Origin: Owenia fusiformis
Lineage: Eukaryota > Annelida > Polychaeta > Sabellida > Oweniidae
NCBI GenBank assembly: GCA_903813345.2
Contig: CAIIXF020000011.1
Coordinates: forward strand, 32,232,166-32,296,165
Reading direction: 5' to 3'
Length of the DNA: 64,000 nucleotides
A program made the position numbers and the translations under genes. Positions 1-13,030 of this stretch are shown here, one piece after another; within the stretch, counting starts at the first letter, position 1, and each line of letters begins with the position of its first letter. The notes beneath the pieces are model-generated. The model was not told the origin of the DNA. It ran no database searches and saw only the letters and a program-made list of their open reading frames with translations.

Positions 1-2245
1 ATCTTACCATCATTCTCTCTCAATCCAACCAAGTTTTTCTCCTTTTTAACTTAATCTAATTTATAGAACTTTGGGGAGCTTCCAAACATTCCAAGATATC
101 ATACATTTCAAATTTGGAACAAAAGTAGATGCTAAGCTAGTTATAGTTAAATTAAATCCAAAAGTAAGTTAAACAACACCAGTCACGGTTTTAAACCTGA
201 CCAGTCATTTTTTACTATGTTCACCAAGGGTCATAAATCAGCTCACATCTAAGCACTTATCCAGATTTGAAGATTTCATCCAGAACAGAACCAGTCATAA
301 AAAAACCAAGTAAAAACTAGCTTTGTAATTGTGCTTTTTTGAATGTACTTAGAATAAACATACTAAGTTTGTAATGAGTATGATATGCAATATAGTATAA
401 TATAAGGACAAACTAATTGATGGAACAAAATGACAGAGCTTGTATGTAAATGCCTAGAGCATCATTCCTAAAGGAAAACATTAGTCCTATCTATTCTAGG
501 CATTCCATTCCATTTAGTAACCTATGCATAAAATTCTCTTTAAAAATCTATGTTGTACTTAAGCTCCCTATAAAAATTATAAAATTCCTTATTCCATAGC
601 TTTTAAAAATATAGTTTTAACAGCATTTAATTTATTCTAATTTCTCTTATTTTGTTTCATTTTAGCATACCTTGTATAAATCAGTGATATTTTATTGAGG
701 GGGATCTAGGCTTCATATAGCTACATCAAACATACAGTAAAACCTGTATTAGCGAACAACGCTCAAAACTTACCATCTCAATTCAAGACACTTTTCAAGT
801 CGAATACATAAACATTATATTGAATTCAATAATGTCAAACCCTCCAAATGTGAATAAATCTCAGTTTTGGCCCATCTTTTCATCATTCACTATAGACATG
901 TTTCACTGTATGTTACTGAGCCAGTGAAGGCAGCTAGCAATATAACCTTGATGCTTTATTGCATATTTTTATGTTAACCTCATTTGAACAGGGTGTGGTG
1001 ATCTAGTATAGCATTGGCAACATCTTGAAGGTTGCATATAAAGTCTAATGCAGAACTCCAAGAAATTTCTCATTTGTGATCAGAAAGAATGGGGAAGGAT
1101 AGGGGCCTTGGTGCGAGACTAACATGGGATCTGTATGCACTGTACTGATTATTTCTTGCATGAAGTCTGTGGACACCTCCCACTACTTAAACTATGGCTA
1201 TAATATGAGTTCTCATTTATCAATCAAACGGTAAAGTTGTGCCAAAATTCTCTATATCTCTACTACTACTCTGCAGGTATAAACAGTATTAACATTTAGC
1301 CTTCTCCGAATATTTCAGTAGTACACGAAAGTAGGCTTGAGTCTTATTTTCATTTTAGTCAAACTTCGGTAGATCTGCATGATGAGAAATTTTTTGCAAT
1401 TGCAATTTTGATGAAAAGACTCAATTTTCTAATTATTTATATATTTTAAAGAAAAATCAACACTCAATTAATAATCTGGGTACACTAAAGCACCTTTAAA
1501 GTGGGAATATCGATTGCCGAGTCGTATCCAATGATCCTGGGCCTATCGTAAAATGAAAGCTTTGAATATGTTGTTGCCTTTAAAAATGTATCTATTTTCC
1601 ATGTAAGCAACTAGAATTTGTGCACATACCTTATAACGATCGATAATGGCAAAGGAAAATCCTCTAATTCTTCGTCATAATTTCTCCTTCGACGTCAGCC
1701 ATTTTTTATTAAACCGGAAGTTTGTTCTCTGACGTCGGCGCAATGTTTTTTCACTTTTATTTCAGATTACGCTTCGGATTCAACATTTAATGCTTTCTAA
1801 TATTAATTAAGTGTTTTCTATCAGAAAGATTTCATAAAAAGACTCATACTATCAGAGATTTTATCGATTCGAGCAGCCAGAAAAATTAGTTTCAATTTCA
1901 CCCGCCAGGTGTTTCGACGTCGACTTGGAAAGAATTTGAAAAATCTATGAGTGGGACTCCTTGTATGGAATTGTAGATTCTAAACGATTTGCCAGTTCTA
2001 CTGGTTGATGAATATTGCCATATGCATACATTTTCATAAAATAGGAATAAGGAAGAAGATGTTGGACCAAACTTCACCCCGATAGCTCAGAAAAGGTAAA
2101 ATTTCTCCATTTTTCTCTCCACAGACCTTAGAGCCGCTTTAATGCAAAAGTGAAAGGTTTAGGCCATGTATTGAATGAGTTATGTTCACCTGAAAAAAGC
2201 ATATGGTCATCAAAATGGTCGAAAGTGCAGTCTGACCTAAAAATC
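1..2245. other. AT-rich intergenic stretch
   Basis: No convincing gene. It holds one small TA-flanked element (735-908) and, at 1690-1740, a CCGGAAGT...TTCTCTGACGTCGG segment also found near 11.2 and 12.45 kb. Confidence 0.5.
735..908. mobile_element. MITE of the CAGTRAAACCTGT family
   Basis: The left end is CAGTAAAACCTGTATTAGCG and the right end, reversed, is CAGTGAAACATGTCTATAG. TA dinucleotides flank both ends (733-734, 909-910), as in Tc1/mariner-type insertions. No coding content. Confidence 0.6.
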
Positions 2246-3010
2246 TTAAGGTCTCATGGAAGTTAACAGGAAATGACAAAACAAAAAATGACAAAGCCAT
2301 GCTGGATTTTGAAAATTTTTTGAACCAAGATAACAGAGTTCTGTTTGGACCTCAAGTCAGTTTAACTAGTTCCACATATCATTTACATGACCGGGAACAC
2401 AATTGAAATGGTCAGAATGACCATAAACATGATAGAATAACCTTTTCAGCCCTCTGAAAATGTGACTAAAAAATAGCTAAGAGTCTGTGCTCAGGAAAGA
2501 TCACTGAACAGAATCTTTTGACATTTTCAGAAAATGTGCCCAATATATTGCTCTAAATGATACAATTTAAACAAATTTGATATCATTCTTAGAAAAAGAA
2601 AAAATTAAAAAAAACTGAATTGAAAATCGATCTATTTTCCTTTTTACAACAGCCATTATTGTTTCAGACAATTTTTTTAAATTTCAAAGATTGTGTCATT
2701 TAGAACAATATATTGGACACATTTTCTGAAAAAATCAAACGATTCTCTTGATTGACCTTTCCTGAGTACCTACTTTTAGCTATTTTTCAGTCACATTTTC
2801 AGAGGGCTGAAAAGGTTATTTTATCATGTTTATGGTCATTCTGACCATTTCAATTGTGTTCCCAGTCATGTAAATGATATGTGGAACTAGTTAAACTGAC
2901 TGGAGGTCCAAACAGAACTCTGTTATCTTGGTTAAAAAAAATTTCAAAATCCAGCATGGCTTTGTCATTTTTTGTTTTGTCACTTCCTGTCAACTTCCAT
3001 GAGACCTTAA
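2246..3010. repeat. Foldback: ~320-bp inverted repeat with ~110-bp loop
   Basis: The left arm starts TTAAGGTCTCATGGAAGTT at 2246 and the right arm ends with its reverse complement at 3010. Arms run to about 2565 and from about 2690 at roughly 90 percent identity by eye. ORFs read from the arms are chance. Confidence 0.8.
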
Positions 3011-3175
3011 GGAACTGTGCCTTACTGTCAACAGTTGTAGACAAGGTATTAAACATGCAAAATATCACCACCTGCCATTTGTTACAGATACTGAGGATAT
3101 TGAAAGCAATATATACTGCAAGATCCTTACAATAATGGCTATCACAAAATAAACCAGCTAAGATAGTGTCCTCAC

Positions 3176-3302
3176 CTATTCGACATTCTATAAATGTAAA
3201 CTTGGGTCTAGTTTCTTTTCCTGGCAGCATTTCTCCAAGTTGATTGTTGACATTTTCACCTGCCATTTTGTCATACTTGATCAACCTAATAGGAAGCATA
3301 TT
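3176..3302 (-). pseudogene. Diverged copy of the KFDK-module exon
   Basis: It reads MLPIRLIKYDKMAGENVNNQ, then KFTFIECRI and a GTGAGG donor in phase 1, so it is homologous to the 3786-3896 exon. The AG of the acceptor, where the sister copy has TAGATATG, reads TAAATATG here. Either a different acceptor is used or the copy is dead. Confidence 0.35.
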
Positions 3303-3391
3303 TAGAACCTAAGAAAATTTGAACCTTAGTTGTTCTGGTAATTTCAACTTCTACAATGTTTTTTGCCTTAGTTCATCAATGTTACTGTATG

Positions 3392-3440
3392 TAGCTTTCT
3401 ACCACTTTGTCAAACTTGGTAAACCTTATACAATGGCAAT
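3392..3440 (-). pseudogene. Decayed KFDK-module fragment
   Basis: A short frame reads RFTKFDKVVESYIQ followed at once by a stop. It aligns with the KLVKFDKVAEG start of the 3786-3896 exon and looks like a third, broken copy of the module. Confidence 0.3.
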
Positions 3441-3785
3441 GATCTCATTTCCAGGAAAACAATATTTGACTATATGCTTTAATGCTCAGAGTGCAATCAA
3501 CTGTAACATGTCAAAGGTCACAAAAGCACATATTACCCAGGATGCAACAAAAATAACAAAAACAGCTGATCAAGAAAAACCATCTAAACCACCCAGTCTA
3601 TCAATTATACCTCTCTATATTCGTTATTACAACAAATGGTATAACGTCAGCAGTCTCATACCAACATTTACAGTTATAGCCATGGTAAATTAAAGTCCAT
3701 TTGTTAGTTTCAGAATCTACATCATCAACCTAGTTTGAATAACATAATACTTCAACAATACTTCAAGATCCGCAATCGTACTCAC

Positions 3786-3896
3786 CTTTTAGGCGTTCAA
3801 ATAATGTCAACTTGTGCCCTGATCCTTTCTCTGGGTCTCTCCCCCCTGACCCTTCTGCCACTTTGTCAAACTTGACCAACTTAACAGGGGGCATAT
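3786..3896 (-). CDS. Hypothetical repeated-module exon (PPVKLVKFDKVAEG)
   Basis: 111 nt, phase 1-1, between GGTGGTAG and GTGAGT. It reads MPPVKLVKFDKVAEGSGG, then GSGHKLTLFERLK. A symmetric phase lets such exons be duplicated without breaking frame, and neighbouring relatives are seen. Family not recognised. Confidence 0.45.
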
Positions 3897-4240
3897 CTAC
3901 CACCAAGACACCAATAGTCCAATATAAAAATTACACATAAAAACTGATACATGTATATACATGTAGTCAACAATACCCTTCGCAAGACCAGTGTCATCTA
4001 CACTCTTTAAATTAGAGAAAGAAATTCTTTGATCTAGCTAATCTGGTCTAAAAAATTTAAGTCAGAAAATCATGGCACTACTTTTATGCCCATAAGTAGC
4101 TAAGATTCAATTCCCATCCAAATTCTCATGAAAGACCATAAACATTATATTCAGACCTTAGAGGCATGAAAACTATGAAATTCTTTCTTACAGTCAGAGG
4201 GTAGTATGAATGGAGATAATAGCAAAGGGTAAGTTCTTAC

Positions 4241-4360
4241 CAAGTGCCTGCTCCAGCAATGTCAACTTATGCCCACCTTCTTTACTTGCCATTAAACCAC
4301 CAAGTACACCAGGGAGAATGTCAAAATATTCCTCCGCCACCTTTCTACCCTTTGGACGGG
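4241..4360 (-). CDS. Hypothetical repeated-module exon (HKLTLLEQAL)
   Basis: 120 nt, phase 1-1, donor GTAAGA. It reads RPKGRKVAEEYFDILPGVLG, then ASKEGGHKLTLLEQAL. The C-terminal half resembles the exon at 3786-3896 (GSGHKLTLFERLK). The acceptor lacks a strong pyrimidine tract, so its left boundary is uncertain. Confidence 0.38.
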
Positions 4361-4399
4361 CTTAAATGTGTGGCCTCCTCAATATACCTTTTTAAAACT

Positions 4400-6865
4400 T
4401 TAATTTTGTCACTTTAAAAGAAAGCTGCATCATTCATACCCTCGTGGCTTCTATGACTTCTTTCAAGTTTTAAAATACTAGCATCAAAACTTGTCTCTTT
4501 TAGTTAGAGAGTAGTAATTAGTACTCCACTGAAATTCAAGGCACTGTCACTGTTCATACCAATTATTTAGCAACTCCTTTTGAAATACATCCAGATATGT
4601 TTTTGAATGTAAATTCATAGCGTCTTAAAGTGTTACAGAACATTAGTTTAAAACATCCAACAATTTACACAACTTGCCTTTTCACATTTATTTGTAGCTT
4701 GCAAAAGTGTTATAAATTTTCTGCTGAAAATTCTAGCCTTATATCAAGTTCTCCAGCCAGATGTTATTTATGTTTATCTTGGATAACTGTTAGCATCTTG
4801 ATGGTATATTCCTGGATTAGAAATATACAATGTATGTATCCCCATTGGAATAATTAGCTGTCAATAACAAATGAACAGTTTCATTTATTAAGATGGGTGC
4901 AACACCATTCTAATAAATATCTTTGGAGAATATCTCCTATCCTTAAAGTGTTAATCCAATCATGCGTATTCTACTCTATTTCTCTTTAGATTATGACTTA
5001 AATTCATTTTCATTTTCTTGCATTTTTCTACAATAAAAGCATAGGCTCCAAACTTATTCATTAATTTCATTTAATTTCTATAGTACCAATCTTTTCTATA
5101 TGATCTTGCATTTTAAAATCTGACCACTGTAACACATTTTATTTAAGAGTAAGTATATTGGCACATTTGATCCGTCAGGGAGTTCATTAATAATATGAAG
5201 ATAAATGTTTTTTCTCAAGAATACAAATAACATTGGTGTCTATCTGCAGTAAACAAATGTCACCACATTTTCTAAGAAAATTGTATAAATAAGGTCTCTG
5301 CTAACTCCCCTTCATCACTTAATGACATTAATAGATTTAACAAATAAATCCAAATGTCTGACGCTAATGTGGAGTCCCGCATAATGTCTTTTCCTGACCT
5401 GAATCATGTTTTAGAGAGGAGCAACAGAATGGCTTTATACAAGACTTCATTTTGACTACATAGAATAACATTCATAGTCTAGTCTTGCATATAGCCTTGA
5501 TGGGGGGTACAGCTATATCTACAGTTGCATTCTCAAGAACTATATTTAAGAAATATAATATAAGTTCATAGAACTGTTCTCACTAACTTAATAATCAAGA
5601 TATTTCAGGATTAATAGGAAAATGAGCCAGAATATTGAAGACTTTTGGTATAGTTTTGATATGGCCCCTAAAGAAAATAGCCCCGCCCTAAATTTACTAC
5701 TATCTACTGCATAGTGTTTTGATTTACTGGCACTTATGCAGCTTTCAAGGATCTTTTGACCTTGTTGTGATACCAGTGCAAAAGTACTTAGTATACTTTA
5801 ACTAAAGTTTCAGAAATTTAGCCATTTAAGGCTGAAAATGATGAGTTTTCTGACATGTTGCTTTCAGACTTTAACATATAAGCTTGCTGGCTGATGACAG
5901 ATTCAAAACTTGACACATGCTGCTAATCTTAATAATAATTTTCCTCTTAAATATCTTAAGGTAGGTTGATTAGAATAACTAATATGGATAACTCATATAA
6001 GCCTTTAAATGTAGGAAATATATAACTTAGGATACAGACAGTATATTTTGGACTTTTTCCCCTCTACTGTAGAGTTCCAGTACACAGCTGTGAGAAATGC
6101 TTATAAGGTGACCCTCTTCACATATTTTTATATTATGATCTCATGATGACTAACTTCATGTAATTTGATTATGCATACAGAAGTATTAATATTTTCCTAG
6201 TTGAATATTCATTTTCATCAGTTTGCCATTTTGCTCTGTTATAAAAAATGAAATAAATGAATTATGCATGGGGAAAATGAAAAGGAATGAATTATGCACG
6301 GGGAATACATGTATTTATAAAGAGAATCTACATGGAATTTACCCTTTGTTTGTAATGGCATATTTTTCCTCATTTCTTAACAATATTATCTATACCCAGT
6401 ACCATGATAAACCATGACATCTTATTTCTTCTCAGCCATGAGATCATGTTTTGTTTAGTGAAACAGAGAGATGTGATTAGCATCAGGATGATCTATACCC
6501 AGTGATCCACCATTTGAGCAACTGGGTGTGGCACCCTGGTGACTATTTGACATGCCACCTTGTTGAAGATATGTTTGCACCCTGTTGAAATGGTGAAATA
6601 TTGGCATATCCTACAAAAATAGGTAAAATTAGGATTTTGTACTATGTTGAGAAAAGGTACTGTTAACTGGTATCTATCACTGTTTGGAGATATTATAAAG
6701 ACGGATCAGAAAACGACCAAGGGGGAGGGGGGCATATTACAGTCTGAAATTATTGAAAATTTAAGGCCTATTTTCTTGATAATTGGGCCTAAAATTAAAA
6801 TGAGGCCCAAAAAAGGCCCGGTAATGCCCAAAAAGGCCTACCAATTGAGGCCATAATTTTTTTTC
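4400..6865. other. AT-rich non-coding stretch
   Basis: No exon with splice signals is recognised. Around 6718-6850 there is a purine-rich GGGGGAGGGGGGCA motif (repeated at 6885) and a run of GGCCY/AGGCC words. Confidence 0.4.
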
Positions 6866-8743
6866 TGGTCCCATCGCATCCTAAGGGGGAGGGGGGCAAA
6901 TCCACCAGTGTTATATCATACTTTTTAATAGGAATAAACATTATATTCAATGTTGGACAACAATATACAGATGATTAATAAGTAATCCATTATAGGGACT
7001 TAATGCAATAACTTTATGTAAAGTGCTGAAAGCAAAGGTTATCAGTACGACAAACACATAAAGTCATGTTAAAATATCTAAATAGAGAGAAAAATAGTGG
7101 ACTCGGCAAGGAATGAAGTAAATAGGCAAATAGTCAACACTTTATATTGTTCAGAAATGTCAGAAAGTAGTAAAGACAAGTCATTCAAATTTTTTAAGAA
7201 AATGGAATTGCCATAAACAAATCAAGGGTCAAATTGACATGAGGTATCAGTGCAAACAAACTAAACATAAACATGTATGAGATGCACCTATAAATTGACT
7301 GATTCATTCTTTTACAATGGTGACTGTTATCACGATTATAATTTTGTATGAATAACATTATCTATCTAACATGAAACTAATTTCAGTGATATAAAATACA
7401 AGAAACAACTTTTTTAAAATATATATTTTTTGATTTTTCAAAAGGTCAATCCATCTAAAATATACAAGAAAGCACAAGAGGGAATGAGACAAAAAAACTA
7501 CACCTGGCCAAAAATTTCAATTCATGAAACCAAACACAAGATGTTCAATGTATTACGAAGTAATTAGGCATACAACTAACCACAAACATTGAACATTGAA
7601 GACATATGACTATGCTTTTAGTCACAATCTTGCAGTTTAAAAATCAATATAAAATAAATGTAAAATTATATTGGCAGGGTCAAATAAAAAGCCACGTTTT
7701 TTACTTGTTAACATACCTCTGTGTGCTCAACAATAAATAAAGGGTCCTTATTGAAAAAATCAATATACCGAACATTATTTGAACTGCAGAATTGAGGTTA
7801 ACAGCACAAATGAACATGTTGACTATTACTTGATAATGTGAGTTGGAATTGTATTTTACCAACGCCTATTTTTGATAACTATACAGAAAGTGGCTTCTTG
7901 GGATGGGGACCCTATATTCCTTAATCATTGAGACATTCAGTATTCTGTTAATCATCACATCTTTAAAACACTAGCAACATGCTCTGATATTAGGATACTC
8001 CTTAAATCTGAGGTCTTCCATTGTACTAGTTACAATATGCGACAAGTATGATGGTTACCATACTTTTACTGCCCTTTATACCTGGATAATACATAATAGA
8101 CCATTAAGTGTAATCTACATTGTCGTTGACATAAGGTATTAAAACATGTATGAGTGAAACCATCAAATGTGTTATCACGCAAATTAGATGAAATATGACC
8201 TGAGTATATTTTACGGCCTTGTGAAGGAAACAAAATTTTGTGTCATATTTGATCAATAATTTCTTATAGTAGATTACTTGTTACTCAGGAAAAATCACAG
8301 ATTCACAAAACTACATATATAAGGTACATCCACGGGAAAATGTAACATAAAAATATAAAGAATGAAACACTTCTCAAGGCTTGTCATCAAATGGCTCATA
8401 AAATGTGTCTTAATTTTCTGCATGGAGTAGCGTTTATAAAGTGAGACATAATTGTAATCGTTTTTAATCAGCAACTCAAAATATTTTCAATGTGAATATT
8501 AAAATATTTGAATTAGATAATATGAGACAAATCATACCTCATTCGAAGCATTTTGTTATTCTTTACCTTTTTTGATGTATTTAAAGTTAAATTGCTGCAT
8601 CCATAACTTATCTTCACAAACATTAGGTAGAAATAGAAAGATGAAGATCTCAGCTTTAAATTAGTGCAAGATCTGTCACGGGGAAGCAGGTACCACCTTG
8701 TAAATGGAACGTTTTGAAGGGTGGTCACTTTTTTTTGAAATTT
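6866..8743. repeat. Duplicated segment A, copy 1
   Basis: 1,878 bp matching 8881-10758 at a constant offset of 2,015 bp. No difference was seen wherever the two were compared. The left edge is at TGGTCCCATCGC. It is followed by segment B at 8744, whereas copy 2 continues into different sequence. Confidence 0.92.
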
Positions 8744-8880
8744 AGAACGTGACGTCACTTCCGAATCATAGCATTCAAAATAAGTAGCGTTTAAATCCCA
8801 ATACCATATGTAACATATCGGTGGTCTAGGGGGAGAATCCTCGCTTAGCACGCTGGAGGCCCGGGTTCGAATCCCGTACC
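8744..8880. repeat. Duplicated segment B, copy 1 (tRNA-like)
   Basis: 137 bp matching 13887-14023 at a constant offset of 5,143 bp. It includes a tRNA-like core cut off after the T arm (GTTCGAATCCCGTACC), joined directly to segment A copy 2. Confidence 0.92.
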
Positions 8881-10758
8881 TGGTCCCATCGCATCCTAAG
8901 GGGGAGGGGGGCAAATCCACCAGTGTTATATCATACTTTTTAATAGGAATAAACATTATATTCAATGTTGGACAACAATATACAGATGATTAATAAGTAA
9001 TCCATTATAGGGACTTAATGCAATAACTTTATGTAAAGTGCTGAAAGCAAAGGTTATCAGTACGACAAACACATAAAGTCATGTTAAAATATCTAAATAG
9101 AGAGAAAAATAGTGGACTCGGCAAGGAATGAAGTAAATAGGCAAATAGTCAACACTTTATATTGTTCAGAAATGTCAGAAAGTAGTAAAGACAAGTCATT
9201 CAAATTTTTTAAGAAAATGGAATTGCCATAAACAAATCAAGGGTCAAATTGACATGAGGTATCAGTGCAAACAAACTAAACATAAACATGTATGAGATGC
9301 ACCTATAAATTGACTGATTCATTCTTTTACAATGGTGACTGTTATCACGATTATAATTTTGTATGAATAACATTATCTATCTAACATGAAACTAATTTCA
9401 GTGATATAAAATACAAGAAACAACTTTTTTAAAATATATATTTTTTGATTTTTCAAAAGGTCAATCCATCTAAAATATACAAGAAAGCACAAGAGGGAAT
9501 GAGACAAAAAAACTACACCTGGCCAAAAATTTCAATTCATGAAACCAAACACAAGATGTTCAATGTATTACGAAGTAATTAGGCATACAACTAACCACAA
9601 ACATTGAACATTGAAGACATATGACTATGCTTTTAGTCACAATCTTGCAGTTTAAAAATCAATATAAAATAAATGTAAAATTATATTGGCAGGGTCAAAT
9701 AAAAAGCCACGTTTTTTACTTGTTAACATACCTCTGTGTGCTCAACAATAAATAAAGGGTCCTTATTGAAAAAATCAATATACCGAACATTATTTGAACT
9801 GCAGAATTGAGGTTAACAGCACAAATGAACATGTTGACTATTACTTGATAATGTGAGTTGGAATTGTATTTTACCAACGCCTATTTTTGATAACTATACA
9901 GAAAGTGGCTTCTTGGGATGGGGACCCTATATTCCTTAATCATTGAGACATTCAGTATTCTGTTAATCATCACATCTTTAAAACACTAGCAACATGCTCT
10001 GATATTAGGATACTCCTTAAATCTGAGGTCTTCCATTGTACTAGTTACAATATGCGACAAGTATGATGGTTACCATACTTTTACTGCCCTTTATACCTGG
10101 ATAATACATAATAGACCATTAAGTGTAATCTACATTGTCGTTGACATAAGGTATTAAAACATGTATGAGTGAAACCATCAAATGTGTTATCACGCAAATT
10201 AGATGAAATATGACCTGAGTATATTTTACGGCCTTGTGAAGGAAACAAAATTTTGTGTCATATTTGATCAATAATTTCTTATAGTAGATTACTTGTTACT
10301 CAGGAAAAATCACAGATTCACAAAACTACATATATAAGGTACATCCACGGGAAAATGTAACATAAAAATATAAAGAATGAAACACTTCTCAAGGCTTGTC
10401 ATCAAATGGCTCATAAAATGTGTCTTAATTTTCTGCATGGAGTAGCGTTTATAAAGTGAGACATAATTGTAATCGTTTTTAATCAGCAACTCAAAATATT
10501 TTCAATGTGAATATTAAAATATTTGAATTAGATAATATGAGACAAATCATACCTCATTCGAAGCATTTTGTTATTCTTTACCTTTTTTGATGTATTTAAA
10601 GTTAAATTGCTGCATCCATAACTTATCTTCACAAACATTAGGTAGAAATAGAAAGATGAAGATCTCAGCTTTAAATTAGTGCAAGATCTGTCACGGGGAA
10701 GCAGGTACCACCTTGTAAATGGAACGTTTTGAAGGGTGGTCACTTTTTTTTGAAATTT
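8881..10758. repeat. Duplicated segment A, copy 2
   Basis: Second copy of 6866-8743 with no net length difference. To its right it runs into unique sequence (10759-13886) that is missing between A and B in the first copy. Confidence 0.92.
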
Positions 10759-11116
10759 TCCAATAAGGTGTCATTTCTTCAGAAATCTTCTTTGACCCTA
10801 TGAGATCCTACTACAAAACGATCTGGCAAACATCTGTGATATAATACAACGAAGTGTCTGGAGTACCTTAAAATTTAAGGCTCTTTAGCCAAAATGCTAA
10901 AGAGCCTTAAAATTTAAGGCTATTTAGCTGTGAACATAGTGTTTTGGCTAGAGAGCCTTTGTGTTTATAATCCGTGTTTATATTGTTTTTTATTGAAGTT
11001 TTCGTCATGTAAACAATAAAACAACACTCTCGAAAGTTTTTCAACCCAGAATGCCACCTAAAGATTTCACACATGTATATCAATATAGAGTTGCAAAAAC
11101 TTTCACCCAATCATGA

Positions 11117-11197
11117 AAAACACTCTGGTATAGTGGTTAAGGAGCTCCCCTTTCACTTCTCCGGCGTGGGTTCGATTCCCTGATGAAGCACTTTTTT
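11117..11197 (+). repeat. tRNA-derived segment (Glu-like, degenerate)
   Basis: It has an A-box-like TGGTATAGTGG and B-box GGTTCGATTCC, a CTTTCAC loop (anticodon position TTC) and a T6 run after it. Acceptor and anticodon stems do not pair, so it is a SINE head or pseudogene rather than a working tRNA. Confidence 0.5.
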
Positions 11198-11199
11198 AT

Positions 11200-12488
11200 T
11201 ATGAATAACAAGCCTGAAGTTTGTTCTCTGAGGTCCGGCAATTATGTACACAATTTTTTCTAGAATTATTGGGCTGGCTCCATCGCTCAATCATCAATGT
11301 TTAATGAAATCAATCACTTGTATTGGCTTTGCTATAGTCACAAGCTTAGAGAATACAGGTAATCTCATTTTAAGATGGCAAAAAGGATGATGAAGACCTG
11401 GGGATGAAAAAGGATTTTGTTTATTCTAGATACAGCACATCTTGACGCAGTTTATCTTGAATGCTGGGACATTAGCCTGGGGACATCACATGATACACTT
11501 CAAAATCTATTGCCTGTACGATTTCAATGCTGTTTATAGGCTTTATAAGATTTTTCATGTGACAAGATATTTTTTTACAACTTTTTGCAAAAACTTCCGC
11601 TCAAAAGTCCTTTAATTGTACGACCTTAATTGTATGTATCATTTCATCGATAAATGTGACTCCCATAGTACCCACACCTTAAATTCTCCGAAGGGCCTAT
11701 GCATATATCTATGAAAAGGATCTTGTTTCTTCTAAATACAGCTCATCATGACGCAGTTTATCGTGAATGCAGGGACATCAGCCAAGGGACATTACAGAAT
11801 ACACTTCCAAATCTATTGCCCATTAGATTTCAATGCTGTTTTTTAGAATTTTTCACGTGACGAGATATTTTTGCATACATGTAATATTTTGCAAAAACGT
11901 CTTCCTCCAAGTGAGAATTTAAGCACATGAGAGAGCACAAAGAAAATCAGTACAAGAGGTGAACTGCCGAGGAAACAGCGGCTTATGCAACACAACAGCA
12001 TTTTTATCCTAGCCTCCAATCCATCAATAAAGGTCTATACGTCAAGATCTTTACTAAACTGATGTCGTGATTTATAGTGGATAAAATGGTAAAAATAACA
12101 TTTTTCTGGCTATATACGTGATTGCCTGGTCGGTCCTCTCTGGTGAACCAGAGACATATATTTTCGATATATACATGAAGGTCCGTTCAAAGTCGATGTT
12201 TGAACCTTTAAAAAGCCGAATTTAGACTGAGGATTGAAAAGGTTCTAAGAACTTTCATTTCTCTCGGTAGACCGGAAGTAAATTTGTGAGTCGAGCAAAA
12301 AGTGATAATGTTTTTTTATGAAGTGGGGAAGTCAAACAGCACTAATAGAAGTCAAAGTAAGCATTCAAAGATTATTTAGAACCATTTTAAATCGACGGCA
12401 AAATTGAATTGCCTGAAATCTTTATATTTTCTTCTTCATCTTCTTCGCGGACCTCAGAGAAGACACTTCCGGTTTAATAATCAGTGAT
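11200..12488. repeat. Inner inverted pair with GAAGTnTnTTCTCTGAGGTCCG ends
   Basis: AGTTTGTTCTCTGAGGTCCG near 11220 is inverted near 12445-12475. A related stretch lies at 1712-1740. It suggests one element nested in the 10854-12857 element. Confidence 0.4.
11405..11910. repeat. Diverged direct duplication (~190 bp, 318 bp apart)
   Basis: 11405-11600 and 11723-11910 share the order ATACAGC.CATC.TGACGCAGTTTATC, GGGACAT, AATCTATTGCC, TTTCAATGCTGTTT, TTTTGCAAAAAC. No coding frame is conserved. Confidence 0.6.
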
Positions 12489-12932
12489 TTTATCGATCAA
12501 AACATATTTCTTTTTGAATTTGTCCGATATCTGCTAATATGGTATGTATATTTGTGCTGATTGTTAAATAACAAAATAGGTTGGGTATAGAATATGTCCA
12601 AGTCGTTTGATCTTGTCCGGCAGAAGCAATATTTCATCATTTCTGTCGCCTGGAATTCCTTTAAGGCTCTCTAGCAGAATTGGCTATCAAAATGCTAAAG
12701 ATTTAAAAATTTAAGGCTCTTTAGCCCAAATGCTTAAGAACCTTAAAATTTAAGGCTCTTTAGCCCAAATGCTAAAGAACCTTAAAATTTAAGGCTCTTT
12801 AGCATTTTGGTAACCCATTTGGCTAGAGAGCCTTAAATTTTAAGGCTCTCCAGGCACGGCCATAATACAACATAATATCATGGGCATTCAACTAGGGCAT
12901 TCAAATCTGAATGCCAATGAATATGAACTTAC

Positions 12933-13030
12933 CCAATGGCACTGGTTTTCTAGCATCTTGCATTTCAAATCCAATTGGCCTTGAGCCGCCTGGTGGATAT
13001 GATGGGTCCATTTCACGTTCAGTAGGTACC
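12933..13030 (-). CDS. Hypothetical exon of minus-strand repeated-exon gene
   Basis: 98 nt between TTCTCTAG and GTAAGT, ending in phase 1. It reads PTEREMDPSYPPGGSRPIGF then EMQDARKPVPL, with no stop. Its end phase fits the exons at 4241-4360 and 3786-3896. It could contain the start codon (MDPSYPPGG). Function not recognised. It lies between a TIR element and the tRNA-like segment. Confidence 0.42.

Larger units (their letters stand above)
10854..12857. mobile_element. ~2-kb TIR element with CCTTAAAATTTAAGG hairpin clusters
   Basis: Both ends carry (G)TGYCTGGAG followed by CCTTAAAATTTAAGGCTCT, inverted. Extra palindromic units occur at 10865-10930 and 12655-12845. No target duplication was recognised and there is no transposase, so it would be non-autonomous. 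Nested inside are a tRNA-like segment, a diverged direct repeat and an inner inverted pair. Confidence 0.55.

Noticed and set aside
1485-1690. Two small minus-strand exons (…DEELEDFPLPLSIVIR joined to PRIIGYDSAIDIPTLKVL)
   Set aside because: The splice sites are acceptable, but the upstream ATG (1688) is out of frame, the product is tiny and no family is recognised.
8513-8965. 150-codon minus-strand ORF spanning the duplication junction
   Set aside because: It is an artefact of the B/A junction plus duplicated non-coding sequence; its truncated twin is at 10528-10743.
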